Source: Deltaproteobacteria bacterium | Lineage (GTDB): Bacteria > Desulfobacterota > Desulfobacteria > Desulfobacterales > C00003060 | DNA length: 33,086 bases | Reading direction: 5' to 3' | Assembly (NCBI GenBank): GCA_030592345.1 | Contig: JAUVJO010000005.1 | Span: 1-33,086, forward strand | Shown: piece by piece, positions 25,387 through 32,721 of the stretch | How positions within the stretch are numbered: the first letter of the stretch is position 1 | How the letters are laid out: every line of letters begins with the position of its first letter | Translations under genes and position numbers: made by a program | The notes under the pieces: model-generated | Seen by the model: only the letters and a program-made list of their open reading frames with translations | Told to the model about the DNA's origin: nothing | The model's database searches: none

Positions 25387-25779
25387 TCAAACGCTCTCGC
25401 CAATGACGTATTCTTCATAGTCGTCAGCAGTCATGAGTATGTCCAATTCCTCTATATGATGGAGCGTGGCACGAATGATCCAGCCACGTTCGTAGGGCGA
25501 GTGATTAATCAATGCGGGATTTTCAATCACTTCACGATTAACTGCGACAACAAGACCACAAAGAGGGGCGTAAAGATCGCTGACAAGATTTTCGCATTCG
25601 ACACTTCCAAAAGATTCGCAGATGACGATGATATCGCCTTCGTTGGGGAGTTCCACATAATTGAGTTCACCCAACGTTATCTGAGCATGATCGGTTATGC
25701 CAATGCTAACCGTATGATCACCTTCGCGTCGAACCCAGATGTGTTCTTCTGAATACCGCAAGTCATCCCGTACTAACAA
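25387..25779 (-). CDS. GcvH-like protein lacking the lipoyl-lysine
   Basis: The 130 residues follow the glycine cleavage H-protein fold: YSEEHIWVRREGDHTVSIGITDHAQITLGELNYVELPNEGDII, given here as residues 9-51, then the hammerhead SVECENLVSDLYAPLCGLVVAVN and NPALINHSPYERGWIIRA. In GcvH the carrier lysine lies in ESVKAxSDLY; here the aligned residue is Asn64 (codon AAT in ECENLVSDLY), so it cannot be lipoylated there. Its role as an aminomethyl carrier is therefore doubtful; it could have a structural or regulatory role. No gcvT or gcvP is in the window. The start is TTG 25779 behind GGAAGGTGAT. It converges on lolA. The family is certain and the function unknown. Confidence 0.8.
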   Translation of the reverse strand: MLVRDDLRYSEEHIWVRREGDHTVSIGITDHAQITLGELNYVELPNEGDIIVICESFGSVECENLVSDLYAPLCGLVVAVNREVIENPALINHSPYERGWIIRATLHHIEELDILMTADDYEEYVIGESV

Positions 25780-25800
25780 ACAGGCATCACCTTCCTTCTT

Positions 25801-25909
25801 GCTATAGACTTTCTCATATTAAATTTCACAGCGTTATCGGTCGTCGGCGTATTGCAATACAGCCTCCTCCCTCTGGCCTTGTGAAATTTAATATGTGAAA
25901 GTCTATAGC
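25801..25909 (+). mobile_element. Palindromic MITE-like element, copy upstream of the GcvH-like gene
   Basis: The inverted repeats extend by two bases on each side (GCTATAGAC...GTCTATAGC). The core is the same as in the copy at 20887, with one change in the small hairpin (GTATTGCAATAC), which makes it a perfect palindrome. It has the same orientation as all other copies. Confidence 0.85.
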
Positions 25910-25971
25910 AGAAAAAACTCTTCGGTAAAACATTTATTCGAAAAAATCATCCGCAAGACACCCCAAAAAAC

Positions 25972-26724
25972 TTAGGCACTGTCCAGTTCTTCAAGGGCCT
26001 TGTCAGAAATATCAAAATTGGAATAGACCTTCTGAACATCGTCCGAGTCTTCTAAACCGTCGATGAGCCGAAGCATCTGTTCGGCCTCATTACCATCCAG
26101 TTTGACTGTACTGTTGGGCACCATCGTGATCTCGGCAAGGACATAACTCAGGGTCCTCTCATCCAAAGCAATCTTTACGGCCTCAAAATCTTCCGGGGAA
26201 GTAACCACTTCAAACGTCTCTTCCTCATCCCTGATATCTTCTGCCCCGGAATCCAGTGCCACTTCCATGAGCGTGTCTTCGTCTGTACCGTTCTTTTCGA
26301 AAACAAAGAGGCCCTTTTGGGCAAACATCCAGGAAACACATCCAGCCTCACCCAAGCTTCCCCCGGACTTGCTAAAGGCATAGCGAATATCAGCTACCGT
26401 GCGATTCTTATTATCGGTCAGTGACTCAACAAAAACAGCCGCCCCACCAGGACCATACCCTTCATAAAAGACCTCTTCATAAGTAGCGCCATCCAACTCT
26501 CCGGTCCCTTTTTTTACAGCCCTTTCAATGTTCTCCTTGGGCATGTTCTCTGATCTTGCTGTGGCAATAGCCGTGCGGAGGCGGGGATTGGCATCCGGAT
26601 CACCTCCACAAAAACGCGCGGCCACAGTAATCTCTTTGATCAACTTGGTAAAGATCTTGCCCCGTTTGGCGTCCGTAACGCCCTTCTTACGCTTAATCGT
26701 GCTCCACTTTGAATGCCCGGACAT
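25972..26724 (-). CDS. yebC: YebC/PmpR family protein
   Basis: YebC-type proteins (bacterial relatives of mitochondrial TACO1) are linked both to transcriptional regulation and to translation at difficult codon stretches. The 250 residues have the hallmark start [15 protein letters not shown], then [13 protein letters not shown]-type sequence ([20 protein letters not shown]), [28 protein letters not shown], and the domain II/III parts [23 protein letters not shown] and [29 protein letters not shown] in segments. The start follows GAGGGGGAAG. The length is typical (about 245-250). Neighbours (GcvH-like downstream, rlmE upstream) show no obvious functional link; ruvC, often nearby, is absent. 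Confidence 0.96.
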   Translation of the reverse strand: MSGHSKWSTIKRKKGVTDAKRGKIFTKLIKEITVAARFCGGDPDANPRLRTAIATARSENMPKENIERAVKKGTGELDGATYEEVFYEGYGPGGAAVFVESLTDNKNRTVADIRYAFSKSGGSLGEAGCVSWMFAQKGLFVFEKNGTDEDTLMEVALDSGAEDIRDEEETFEVVTSPEDFEAVKIALDERTLSYVLAEITMVPNSTVKLDGNEAEQMLRLIDGLEDSDDVQKVYSNFDISDKALEELDSA

Positions 26725-26752
26725 GCTTCCCCCTCATTTGCATGTTGTGTGA

Positions 26753-26850
26753 TATAGACTTTCACATATTTAATTTCACCGCGTTATCGGTCGTCGGCGT
26801 ATTACAATACAGCCTCCTCCGCCTTGTGAATTTAATATGTGAAAGTCTAT
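26753..26850 (+). mobile_element. Palindromic MITE-like element, 98-bp copy with small deletions
   Basis: The ends are TATAGACTTTCACATATT and AATATGTGAAAGTCTAT, as in the other copies. The core has lost five bases (CTCCTCC-GCC against CTCCTCCCTCTGGCC) and one base in the right arm (GTGAATTTAAT). It lies between the starts of yebC and the end of rlmE. The same orientation is kept. Confidence 0.85.
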
Positions 26851-26865
26851 TACGGTGAACCAATA

Positions 26866-27453
26866 TTACTTCTTCCCCAATCCAACTATAAAGATCTCTT
26901 TGCTCCCCTTTTTGCTGCTCTTGGGCTTAAAATGTACGAGCCGGCCAAACAACCTCTTGGCCTGTTCTGAAAAATCTATAAAATCAGGCCCATGAAAAAT
27001 CTTGCACACAAATGCGCCCCTTGGCACCAGGACACGCGCGGCAATGGCCAACGCAGATTCACCAAGTTCAACGGACCTCAGAGCATCCACAAACTTACTC
27101 CCTGTGGTAGAAGGTGCCATGTCGCTCAGGACCGTATCAAAGGGACCGCCAACGGACTCCAGGAATGACGCGTCCCAACAAAGGACATCGTGCTTAACAA
27201 ATCGAACATTGGGTGGAAGCTGAACCGAAACCTGAGCGATGTCGACTCCAACAACCATACCATTATCTCCCACTATCCTGGAGGCAAAAAGCAGCCAAGA
27301 ACCAGGGAAACAGCCCAGATCAAGCACGCGGTCTCCCTTTTTCAGGATGTGAAATCTCTTCTGAATCTCCTCAAGCTTGTAAACCGATCGTGCTGGAAAC
27401 CCTTCCTTGCGGGCACGTATTGTGTAACAGTCGTGTGAGAAATAAGATTTCAC
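26866..27453 (-). CDS. rlmE: 23S rRNA 2'-O-methyltransferase RlmE (RrmJ/FtsJ)
   Basis: RlmE methylates the 2'-OH of U2552 in the A loop of 23S rRNA using S-adenosylmethionine. The 195 residues have the conserved start YFSHDCYTIRARKEGFPARSVYKLEEI and the SAM-binding motif VLDLGCFPGSWL (typical LDLGAxPGGW; here Cys and Ser replace two small residues). The catalytic series is present: Lys in SVYKL, Asp in LSDMAPSTTG, Lys in FVCKIFHGPDF, Glu in GSKEIFIVGLG. The start is GTG 27453. It is 47 bp from the radA stop, with which it probably forms one minus-strand unit. Confidence 0.94.
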   Translation of the reverse strand: MKSYFSHDCYTIRARKEGFPARSVYKLEEIQKRFHILKKGDRVLDLGCFPGSWLLFASRIVGDNGMVVGVDIAQVSVQLPPNVRFVKHDVLCWDASFLESVGGPFDTVLSDMAPSTTGSKFVDALRSVELGESALAIAARVLVPRGAFVCKIFHGPDFIDFSEQAKRLFGRLVHFKPKSSKKGSKEIFIVGLGKK

Positions 27454-27499
27454 CAGGGGCAGTTAATGACACATACCGCAGTAAATGGGTCTTTTCAAG

Positions 27500-28855
27500 T
27501 CAAAACAAACAGTCAACGACCTCAGAAACTGTCTGTACGCCAATCAACGCTATGGAGTCCGGTCTATTGACGTGCTTTAAATTGTCGCCCGGAAGCAGAC
27601 AGCGCTCAAAGCCCATCTTTGCAGCCTCATAAACTCTCTGCTCAACCCTGCTTATTCCCCGAACTTCCCCGGTCAACCCGATCTCACCCAGCACTATCGT
27701 GCGCCCCTTGACAGGTCTATCAAAGAAACTCGAAGCAACCACCGATACGATCGCCAGATCTACCGCAGGTTCAACCACCCTCACGCCTCCGGCCACATTC
27801 ACAAAGATGTCCTCGTTCATCAACTGCAACCCAAGTTTTTTTTCCATGATAGCCACCAGAAGTGACACCCTGTTGTAGTCCACCCCAAGCACGGTTCGCC
27901 GCGGTGTGCCAAAGCTCGACCTTGAAACCAGGCCCTGGATCTCAAGCAATATGGGCCTGGATCCTTCTATGCTGGCTGTAACCACAGAACCGGGAACAAG
28001 ACAGGGACGCTCGGATAAGAAGACCGAAGAAGGATTGACAACCTGACAAAGTCCGTTATCCTTCATCTCAAATATACCGATTTCATTAGTGGAACCAAAA
28101 CGATTCTTGACCGCGCGCAAAATCCGAAACAGGTTATTCTCGCCACCCTCAAAATAGAGCACCGTGTCAACCATATGCTCCAATAGCCTGGGGCCGGCAA
28201 TGGCTCCGTCTTTGGTCACGTGGCCCACCAAAAAAATCGGAATACCTGTGCGTTTTGCCAAAAACATGAGATGCATTGTGGCTTCCCGAATCTGGCTAAC
28301 GCTTCCAGGGGCAGAGGTCAATTCATGGGTGAATATAGTCTGGATGGAATCTACCGCCAGCACATCCGGCATCATCTCATCTGTCATAGCCCTGATCGAT
28401 TCGAGGTCTGTCTCCGAGACGACCCACAAACCCCCGGACCCTGTGCCTAGGCGCTTGCTCCTGAGTTTGATCTGCTGAACCGATTCCTCACCAGAAACAT
28501 AGAGGACCTTGTGATCCTGAGATGCGAGCCGGTGTAATACTTGAAGCACAAGGGTAGATTTTCCGATGCCCGGATCACCACCTATCAAGATGACAGATCC
28601 CGGGACCAACCCGCCGCCGAGGACCCGATCAAATTCCTGTATCCCTGTGGCCATACGCCTTACGTGACTCATTTCCACTGTATCGATCGGAACTGGAGAA
28701 GAGACCCTGGATGAAAGCGCAGGCCCTGGATGGCGACTTTCTTCCACCAAGGTGTTCCACTCACCACAGTCAGGACATCTCCCCATCCATTTGGCAGCCT
28801 GGTATCCACAGTTTTGACACAAGAAAACCGTTTTGCCAGTTTTTTTCCCTTTCAT
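27500..28855 (-). CDS. radA: DNA repair protein RadA
   Basis: RadA (Sms) is a RecA-like ATPase that promotes branch migration in recombinational repair. The product has an N-terminal C4 zinc finger (Cys13, 16, 27, 30), Walker A GGDPGIGKST, the RadA-specific KNRFGST motif (AVKNRFGSTNEIGIF), and a C-terminal Lon-protease-like domain (VNVAGGVRVVEPAVDLAIV, then VVLGEIGLTGEVRGI, as TIVLGEIGLTGEVRG). The start at 28855 gives MKGKKTGKTVFLCQNCGY, the usual distance to the first cysteine; ATGs at 28873 and 28882 would add 6 or 9 residues. None has a good ribosome binding site. The length (451) is typical. Confidence 0.95.
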   Translation of the reverse strand: MKGKKTGKTVFLCQNCGYQAAKWMGRCPDCGEWNTLVEESRHPGPALSSRVSSPVPIDTVEMSHVRRMATGIQEFDRVLGGGLVPGSVILIGGDPGIGKSTLVLQVLHRLASQDHKVLYVSGEESVQQIKLRSKRLGTGSGGLWVVSETDLESIRAMTDEMMPDVLAVDSIQTIFTHELTSAPGSVSQIREATMHLMFLAKRTGIPIFLVGHVTKDGAIAGPRLLEHMVDTVLYFEGGENNLFRILRAVKNRFGSTNEIGIFEMKDNGLCQVVNPSSVFLSERPCLVPGSVVTASIEGSRPILLEIQGLVSRSSFGTPRRTVLGVDYNRVSLLVAIMEKKLGLQLMNEDIFVNVAGGVRVVEPAVDLAIVSVVASSFFDRPVKGRTIVLGEIGLTGEVRGISRVEQRVYEAAKMGFERCLLPGDNLKHVNRPDSIALIGVQTVSEVVDCLF

Positions 28856-28945
28856 CGTGAAAACTTGTATCATTGTGGGCATAGCAAATCAAGGCCCCAT
28901 ACTGGTTGTTATACCTCGAAAGGCCACAAATAACGATTTTTCGCT

Positions 28946-29174
28946 GGCCATGAACACCAATAGCTGTGTTGCTCAGGCTTGCAATAACCAGCTATAGATT
29001 TCCACATATTAAATTTCACCGTGTTATCGGTCGTCGGCGTATTACAATACAGCCTCCTCCCTCTGGCCTTGTGAAATTTAATATGTGAAAGTCTATGTTC
29101 TGCGCCTTCGCGCCTTGCTCTTGATGCTCATTGCTCACCGAAAAAACGCAATTTGCAACCTTCCGAGGTATAGT
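28946..29174 (+). repeat. Long intergenic repeat copy 2, interrupted by a palindromic element
   Basis: This matches 1-133 on both sides of the element at 28993-29096. To the left the two copies agree up to CCAGCTAT; to the right they resume at TCTGCGCCTTCGCGCC against TCCGCGCCTTCGCGCC. A few base differences are scattered through it. There is no coding content. Confidence 0.8.
28993..29096 (+). mobile_element. Palindromic MITE-like element inserted in a long repeat
   Basis: The left end TATAGATTTCCACATATT differs at two positions from the 20887 copy, and the right end AATATGTGAAAGTCTAT is standard. The core is identical except GTGTTATCGG at its start. The uninterrupted host sequence at positions 1-133 shows where it went in: CCAGCTAT before, AT(GT)TCTGCG after, consistent with duplication of an AT/TA dinucleotide. 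Confidence 0.9.
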
Positions 29175-29464
29175 CCTGTGATTCTGTCGGAACTAAAAAC
29201 TCCCTACCCGTGCAATTAGAGATTTCGCAGTTGTGCCACCTAATCATAGCATTTCCGATGCTAACGCGTCCGTTGTGTTGTGTCAAGAGCTAGAAGCTGC
29301 GGGCAGCAATTCTGGCTATGGCACTCTCTCGGTTTCAAGGCCGTTGTGCTTTACGCACAACGCTAAAGCACGGCCCCTGTCCGCCAACGAAATAGTCTTG
29401 ACATGTTCATGCATTTGTACAATATTTTCATGAGAATATTCGATCTGTGAGGTAAGATATCATG
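29175..29464. other. Non-coding stretch with alternative hairpins
   Basis: There is no convincing gene. At 29338-29375 two stems exclude each other. CGTTGTGC (29342-29349) pairs with GCACAACG (29355-29362). Alternatively GTGCTTTA (29346-29353) pairs with TAAAGCAC (29364-29371), extended by GGCC on both sides. A 66-codon open frame over 29233-29433 has no recognised features. Confidence 0.55.
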
Positions 29465-29569
29465 TATAGACTTTCACATATTAAATTTCACTGCGTTATC
29501 GGTCGTCGGCGTATTACAATACAGCCTCCTCCCTCTGGCCTTGCGAAATTTAATATGTGAAAGTCTATA
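29465..29569 (+). mobile_element. Palindromic MITE-like element, 105-bp copy (second near radA)
   Basis: It has near-perfect 27-bp terminal repeats (TATAGACTTTCACATATT...AATATGTGAAAGTCTATA), and its core is the same as in the copy at 20887 except for TGCGTTATCGG and CTTGCG. It lies 59 bp before the next gene and could influence its transcription. Confidence 0.88.
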
Positions 29570-29628
29570 GGTTTTCAGGGTTCACCCGAAAACAGCACAC
29601 ATCGTAAAGGCATTGGAAAAGGGACGAA

Positions 29629-30408
29629 ATGATGAAAAACATATGGATTACTTCGCTGATTTCCTCTGAAGAGACAGTAAGGAAATTGATGTCTCAACTC
29701 AAAACCTATGGCCTCGAAGTCAATGGACATTTCTGGGAGGATGACCTGGAGAAGTTAGCGTGGGTCAAATCCAGGGATGAATTGCTCAATTCAAATATTG
29801 TGCTTTGGGCTATTTTGGCATCTGAAGAGGATTTGTGCGCCCCATCTCTTCGATACGGGCTTTCCCTTCTGACCATTACACTCCAGGCCCAAAAAGGAGT
29901 CAATTTTCCCATCGTGATATTGCAAACAGAAGGCAATCCTATCTTTTCTGATGTACTGCCCACTCCATTGAAGGGAGCTGACGTTTTATCTGCGTCGGTT
30001 CCCGGCTTAGGCGCAAAACTCGTGGCCAAAGCCCATGCTCCTGTGAAGGCAATACTGCCAGAGTATCGGCTAAATACCTACGGTAATGCCCAGATTGGGC
30101 AATGGTTTGAGGTTGGTCCCCGAAACACCGCATGGCTTGGGGCCATGTTTGGGGTGGAAGGTGCTGAGATTACCTTTCATGCTGTCGGCCCCAAGGGAAG
30201 CCTCCCGAGCGAATCAGTCCTCAACTATCCGCTGAAAGGCTTGAAATTGAATTTGGGTGAAAAAAAATACACAGCCTGGGCTGTGCAGAATGAGCTGCAT
30301 ACCGAGACGTCTTATTTTGTGAAGGTTGAAGGCTTTCCCAAATCAATTATATTTGGCTCTTATTCAACCGAGGAAGAAGCAGATGTATACGTCGTGGGGC
30401 TGAAGTAG
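29629..30408 (+). CDS. Hypothetical protein, 259 aa, possible TIR-like N-terminus
   Basis: I do not recognise a family with certainty. Residues 1-105 alternate strands and helices in the order of a TIR- or Rossmann-like fold: NIWITSLISSEETVRKLMSQL, then a short acidic stretch FWEDDLEKLAWVKSRDELLNSNIVLWAIL, then SLRYGLSLL and FPIVILQTEG. Residues 150-259 look beta-rich (IGQWFEVGPRNTAWLGAMF, EITFHAVGPKGS, KKYTAWAVQNELHTETSYFVKVEG). No signal peptide or membrane helix is present. The start follows AAAGGGACGAA; the ATG one codon later is an alternative. Together with the next gene it forms a small unit between a palindromic element and the PKD protein. The fold idea is inference. Confidence 0.65.
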   Translation: MMKNIWITSLISSEETVRKLMSQLKTYGLEVNGHFWEDDLEKLAWVKSRDELLNSNIVLWAILASEEDLCAPSLRYGLSLLTITLQAQKGVNFPIVILQTEGNPIFSDVLPTPLKGADVLSASVPGLGAKLVAKAHAPVKAILPEYRLNTYGNAQIGQWFEVGPRNTAWLGAMFGVEGAEITFHAVGPKGSLPSESVLNYPLKGLKLNLGEKKYTAWAVQNELHTETSYFVKVEGFPKSIIFGSYSTEEEADVYVVGLK

Positions 30409-30427
30409 GCGTTTTAGATCTTTCAGA

Positions 30428-30456
30428 TTGACTTCGTTCTAGGAAGCTGCTATACA
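30428..30456 (+). promoter_or_regulatory. Promoter of the 30493 gene
   Basis: TTGACT (30428-30433) and TATACA (30451-30456) are spaced by 17 bp, 37 bp before the start codon. The gene therefore probably has its own start of transcription. Confidence 0.6.
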
Positions 30457-30492
30457 ACATACTAAAATTGCATAAAAATTAGGTTTGTTCCC

Positions 30493-31251
30493 ATGAATAA
30501 CGAAGAAATAGCGCGCAAGAGCTTGGACAGTCAGGAATTCCTGAAGCTACGTCAGGCCACGGAGAAGATTGCCAACGCTCTGAACAAGCGCCTCAAGGGC
30601 CACTTGACGGTTTTAAGGCCCCTTTTTACCCCAAGAAAGTTGTTTGGTACGTACATAAAAAGTGCGGTCATGCAAGAGGTGCCCGGGTCAGAAAAGGCAT
30701 TTGCCGAACTTCAGGAACGATATGCCGCGGTTTGTGAAAAACCGTTCGGTTTGCCCAAAAAGCTTCACCTGCCTTTGCCACCTATTTCAAACCAATTAGA
30801 AGGAACGCATCTGGAATACTCCCTTTATTCCGGAGACTCCACGGAAAAAGCAACCAGGATTACCTCTCCCACGAGGTGGATCCTTTCCTATCGAGGTGAG
30901 TGCCCTTTGAATCGCTTAAGGGCTATGGTCTCCGGGGCCGAATCCGGCCAGCCAGACGATATGAGACAGGCCATCATTGACCATCTGGCCATGGTTGTTT
31001 TCCTGAAGCATTATCCTGCCTTGACTCAGTTGATCGAAGACCTTCGCTACAAGGTGGAAACGAGGGATCTCACTGATTTGGGGGGCCTTCCGGTGATGGT
31101 CTTGAAGTCGCCGTTAGAGACCTTTCTCCCGCCGGATGATTTTATCCTTCAAGTGACCCAACTCTCTGGAATTCCGGCTTTCCAGGAAATTGTGGGTCTT
31201 GAGGCCGTCGAGAATATGCCTGACCCTTTAAGGGAATCTTTGTCCGCTTAG
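30493..31251 (+). CDS. Hypothetical soluble protein, 252 aa
   Basis: I do not recognise a family. The 252 residues are soluble and without signal peptide. The first 85 are largely helical and basic (SLDSQEFLKLRQATEKIANALNKRLKGHLTVLRPLF, PRKLFGTYIKSAV), then a proline-rich link (KKLHLPLPPISNQLEG). An alpha/beta part with strands (LEYSLYSGD, TRWILSYRGECPLNRLRAMV) follows, and helices follow that (DDMRQAIIDHLAMVVFLKHYPALTQLIEDLRYKVE). PVMVLKSPLETFLPPDDFILQVTQLSGIPAFQEIV closes it. Codon use is normal. It has its own promoter. No catalytic motif is evident, and the downstream gene is convergent. Confidence 0.7.
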   Translation: MNNEEIARKSLDSQEFLKLRQATEKIANALNKRLKGHLTVLRPLFTPRKLFGTYIKSAVMQEVPGSEKAFAELQERYAAVCEKPFGLPKKLHLPLPPISNQLEGTHLEYSLYSGDSTEKATRITSPTRWILSYRGECPLNRLRAMVSGAESGQPDDMRQAIIDHLAMVVFLKHYPALTQLIEDLRYKVETRDLTDLGGLPVMVLKSPLETFLPPDDFILQVTQLSGIPAFQEIVGLEAVENMPDPLRESLSA

Positions 31252-31296
31252 CCGAATCTGCAGGACGTTACGATATATCACGCTCTTTCTTTCAAA

Positions 31297-32700
31297 CTAA
31301 TCTGCTCGACGGACCAAAGCAAGCAAGATTACGCATCCAAGAGCAAACGCAAGGTTAACGATTGGCATTGCAAAGCCGGGACGATTTGAGCCATAAGACG
31401 CCTTTCCGGAGCCGGGTGCGGCAGTAGCGATGAAGCAGCTTCCTCCTCCGTCATCCGACGATGACGGCTTCTCCTGATTCACATGGATACGTACCGTATC
31501 TGTATCTGTCATGTGTTCATTGTCGGTGACTGTCAACTCAAAGTCGAGGGCTTCGCCTTCAACACCAACCTCGGGCGCAGCAAAAGTCGGCCTTGACGAT
31601 GTGTCGTCAGACAACCATACAGAAGTGCCGGCGGTTTGAGTCCAGCTACAGGACTGAATTAAACCGGAAGACCCAGAGGCATCCAGAGTAACTGTAGCTC
31701 CTTTATCAACCCACTGGTCAGGGCCTGCATTTGCTTTGAGTTGGGATGTGTCAACGACACGGATAAGTACTGTATCTTTATCTGTCGTTTCGCTGTCGCT
31801 GACTGTCAACTCAAAGGTGAGCACTTCTCCTTCAATACCAACCTCGGGCGCAACAAAAGTCGGCTTTGGCGATGTAGTGTCAGACAAGCCCACAGGAGTG
31901 CCGGCGGTCTGGGTCCAGCTATAGGACTCAATATCTCCGGAAGACCGGGAACCGTCCAAAGTAACGGAAGTTACTTCATAGATGACCTGATCAGGCCCGG
32001 CATTGGCTCTGAATTGCGATAAATCCAAGACACGGATATATGCAGTATCGGTGTCCGTTATCTGTACTGTATTCCACACAGGGGGGCCGACGGTCACTGC
32101 GAAGTAGGTGACCGTTAACTGAAAGGCGAGGACTTCGCCTTTGGCCCCAACCTCGGGAGCTGTAAAAGTCGGCCTTGGTACTGTGGGGTCAGACAACCAC
32201 ACAGAAGTGCCGGCGGTCTGAGTCCAGCTATAGGACTGAATGTCACCGAAAAACCCGGAGCCCCCTAGAGTTACGGCAGCTCCTTCATAGACCTCCTGAT
32301 CAGGCCCGGCATCGGCTTCGAGTTGAGGCTCATTTGAGACACGGATGCTTACTGTATCGGTGTCTGTCCGGTCTGCAGAGTCGGTGACTGTTAGCTCAAA
32401 AGTAAGGACTTCTCCTTCGGCATCCACTTCAGGAGCCCCAAAAGCCGGCCTTTGTGATTCAGAGTTGGACAACTGTACAGGACTGCCGGCGGTCTGAGTC
32501 CAGCTATAGAACAGTCCTTCACCGGAAGACCCGGAGGCATCCAAGATAACGGTGGTTCCTTCATTAAGCCCCTGGTCAGGCCCGGCATCGGCTGTCGGTC
32601 CTGTTACGGATGGTGTGGTTTCACCTGAGGATGCCAGTGCGACTGCTGGAAGGAGAACCAATGCCATTAAACCTATAAACGCTAACATTTTGCTTTTCAT
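31297..32700 (-). CDS. PKD-repeat surface protein with CFI-box C-terminal sorting tail
   Basis: The 467 residues begin with a signal peptide (MKSKMLAFIGLMALVLLPAVALASS). Four PKD/REJ-type repeats of about 90-105 residues follow, each with AxAGPDQ, VTLDxSGSSG, SYSWTQTAGT, PTFxAPEVG and FELTVTD, separated by DTDTVxIRV. Then comes a Ser/Gly/Asp linker with the CFI box (GGGSCFIATAAPGS, Cys422) and a C-terminal hydrophobic helix with basic end (LALVRRAD). The CFI-box tail is known from bacterial surface proteins as a probable processing or anchoring signal. Repeat two is longer by an insert (VGPPVWNTVQI). The start at 32700 follows GAGGG. It is probably exported and displayed, with the binding partner unknown. 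Confidence 0.88.
   Translation of the reverse strand: MKSKMLAFIGLMALVLLPAVALASSGETTPSVTGPTADAGPDQGLNEGTTVILDASGSSGEGLFYSWTQTAGSPVQLSNSESQRPAFGAPEVDAEGEVLTFELTVTDSADRTDTDTVSIRVSNEPQLEADAGPDQEVYEGAAVTLGGSGFFGDIQSYSWTQTAGTSVWLSDPTVPRPTFTAPEVGAKGEVLAFQLTVTYFAVTVGPPVWNTVQITDTDTAYIRVLDLSQFRANAGPDQVIYEVTSVTLDGSRSSGDIESYSWTQTAGTPVGLSDTTSPKPTFVAPEVGIEGEVLTFELTVSDSETTDKDTVLIRVVDTSQLKANAGPDQWVDKGATVTLDASGSSGLIQSCSWTQTAGTSVWLSDDTSSRPTFAAPEVGVEGEALDFELTVTDNEHMTDTDTVRIHVNQEKPSSSDDGGGSCFIATAAPGSGKASYGSNRPGFAMPIVNLAFALGCVILLALVRRAD
31480..32620 (-). repeat. Tandem PKD-coding repeats within the surface protein gene
   Basis: Four direct repeats of 285-315 bp encode the PKD units. The lines carrying CGGCGGTCTG(A/G)GTCCAGCT (four times, at about 31629, 31906, 32212 and 32489) and AGCAGACCGG-like linkers show their near-identity at DNA level. 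This high similarity suggests recent duplication or gene conversion. Confidence 0.75.
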
Positions 32701-32721
32701 AAGACCCTCGTTGTGCAACAT

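Noticed and set aside
29233-29433. 66-residue open frame in the radA upstream gap
   Set aside because: It crosses the alternative hairpins and has no recognised domain; composition is unlike the neighbouring genes.
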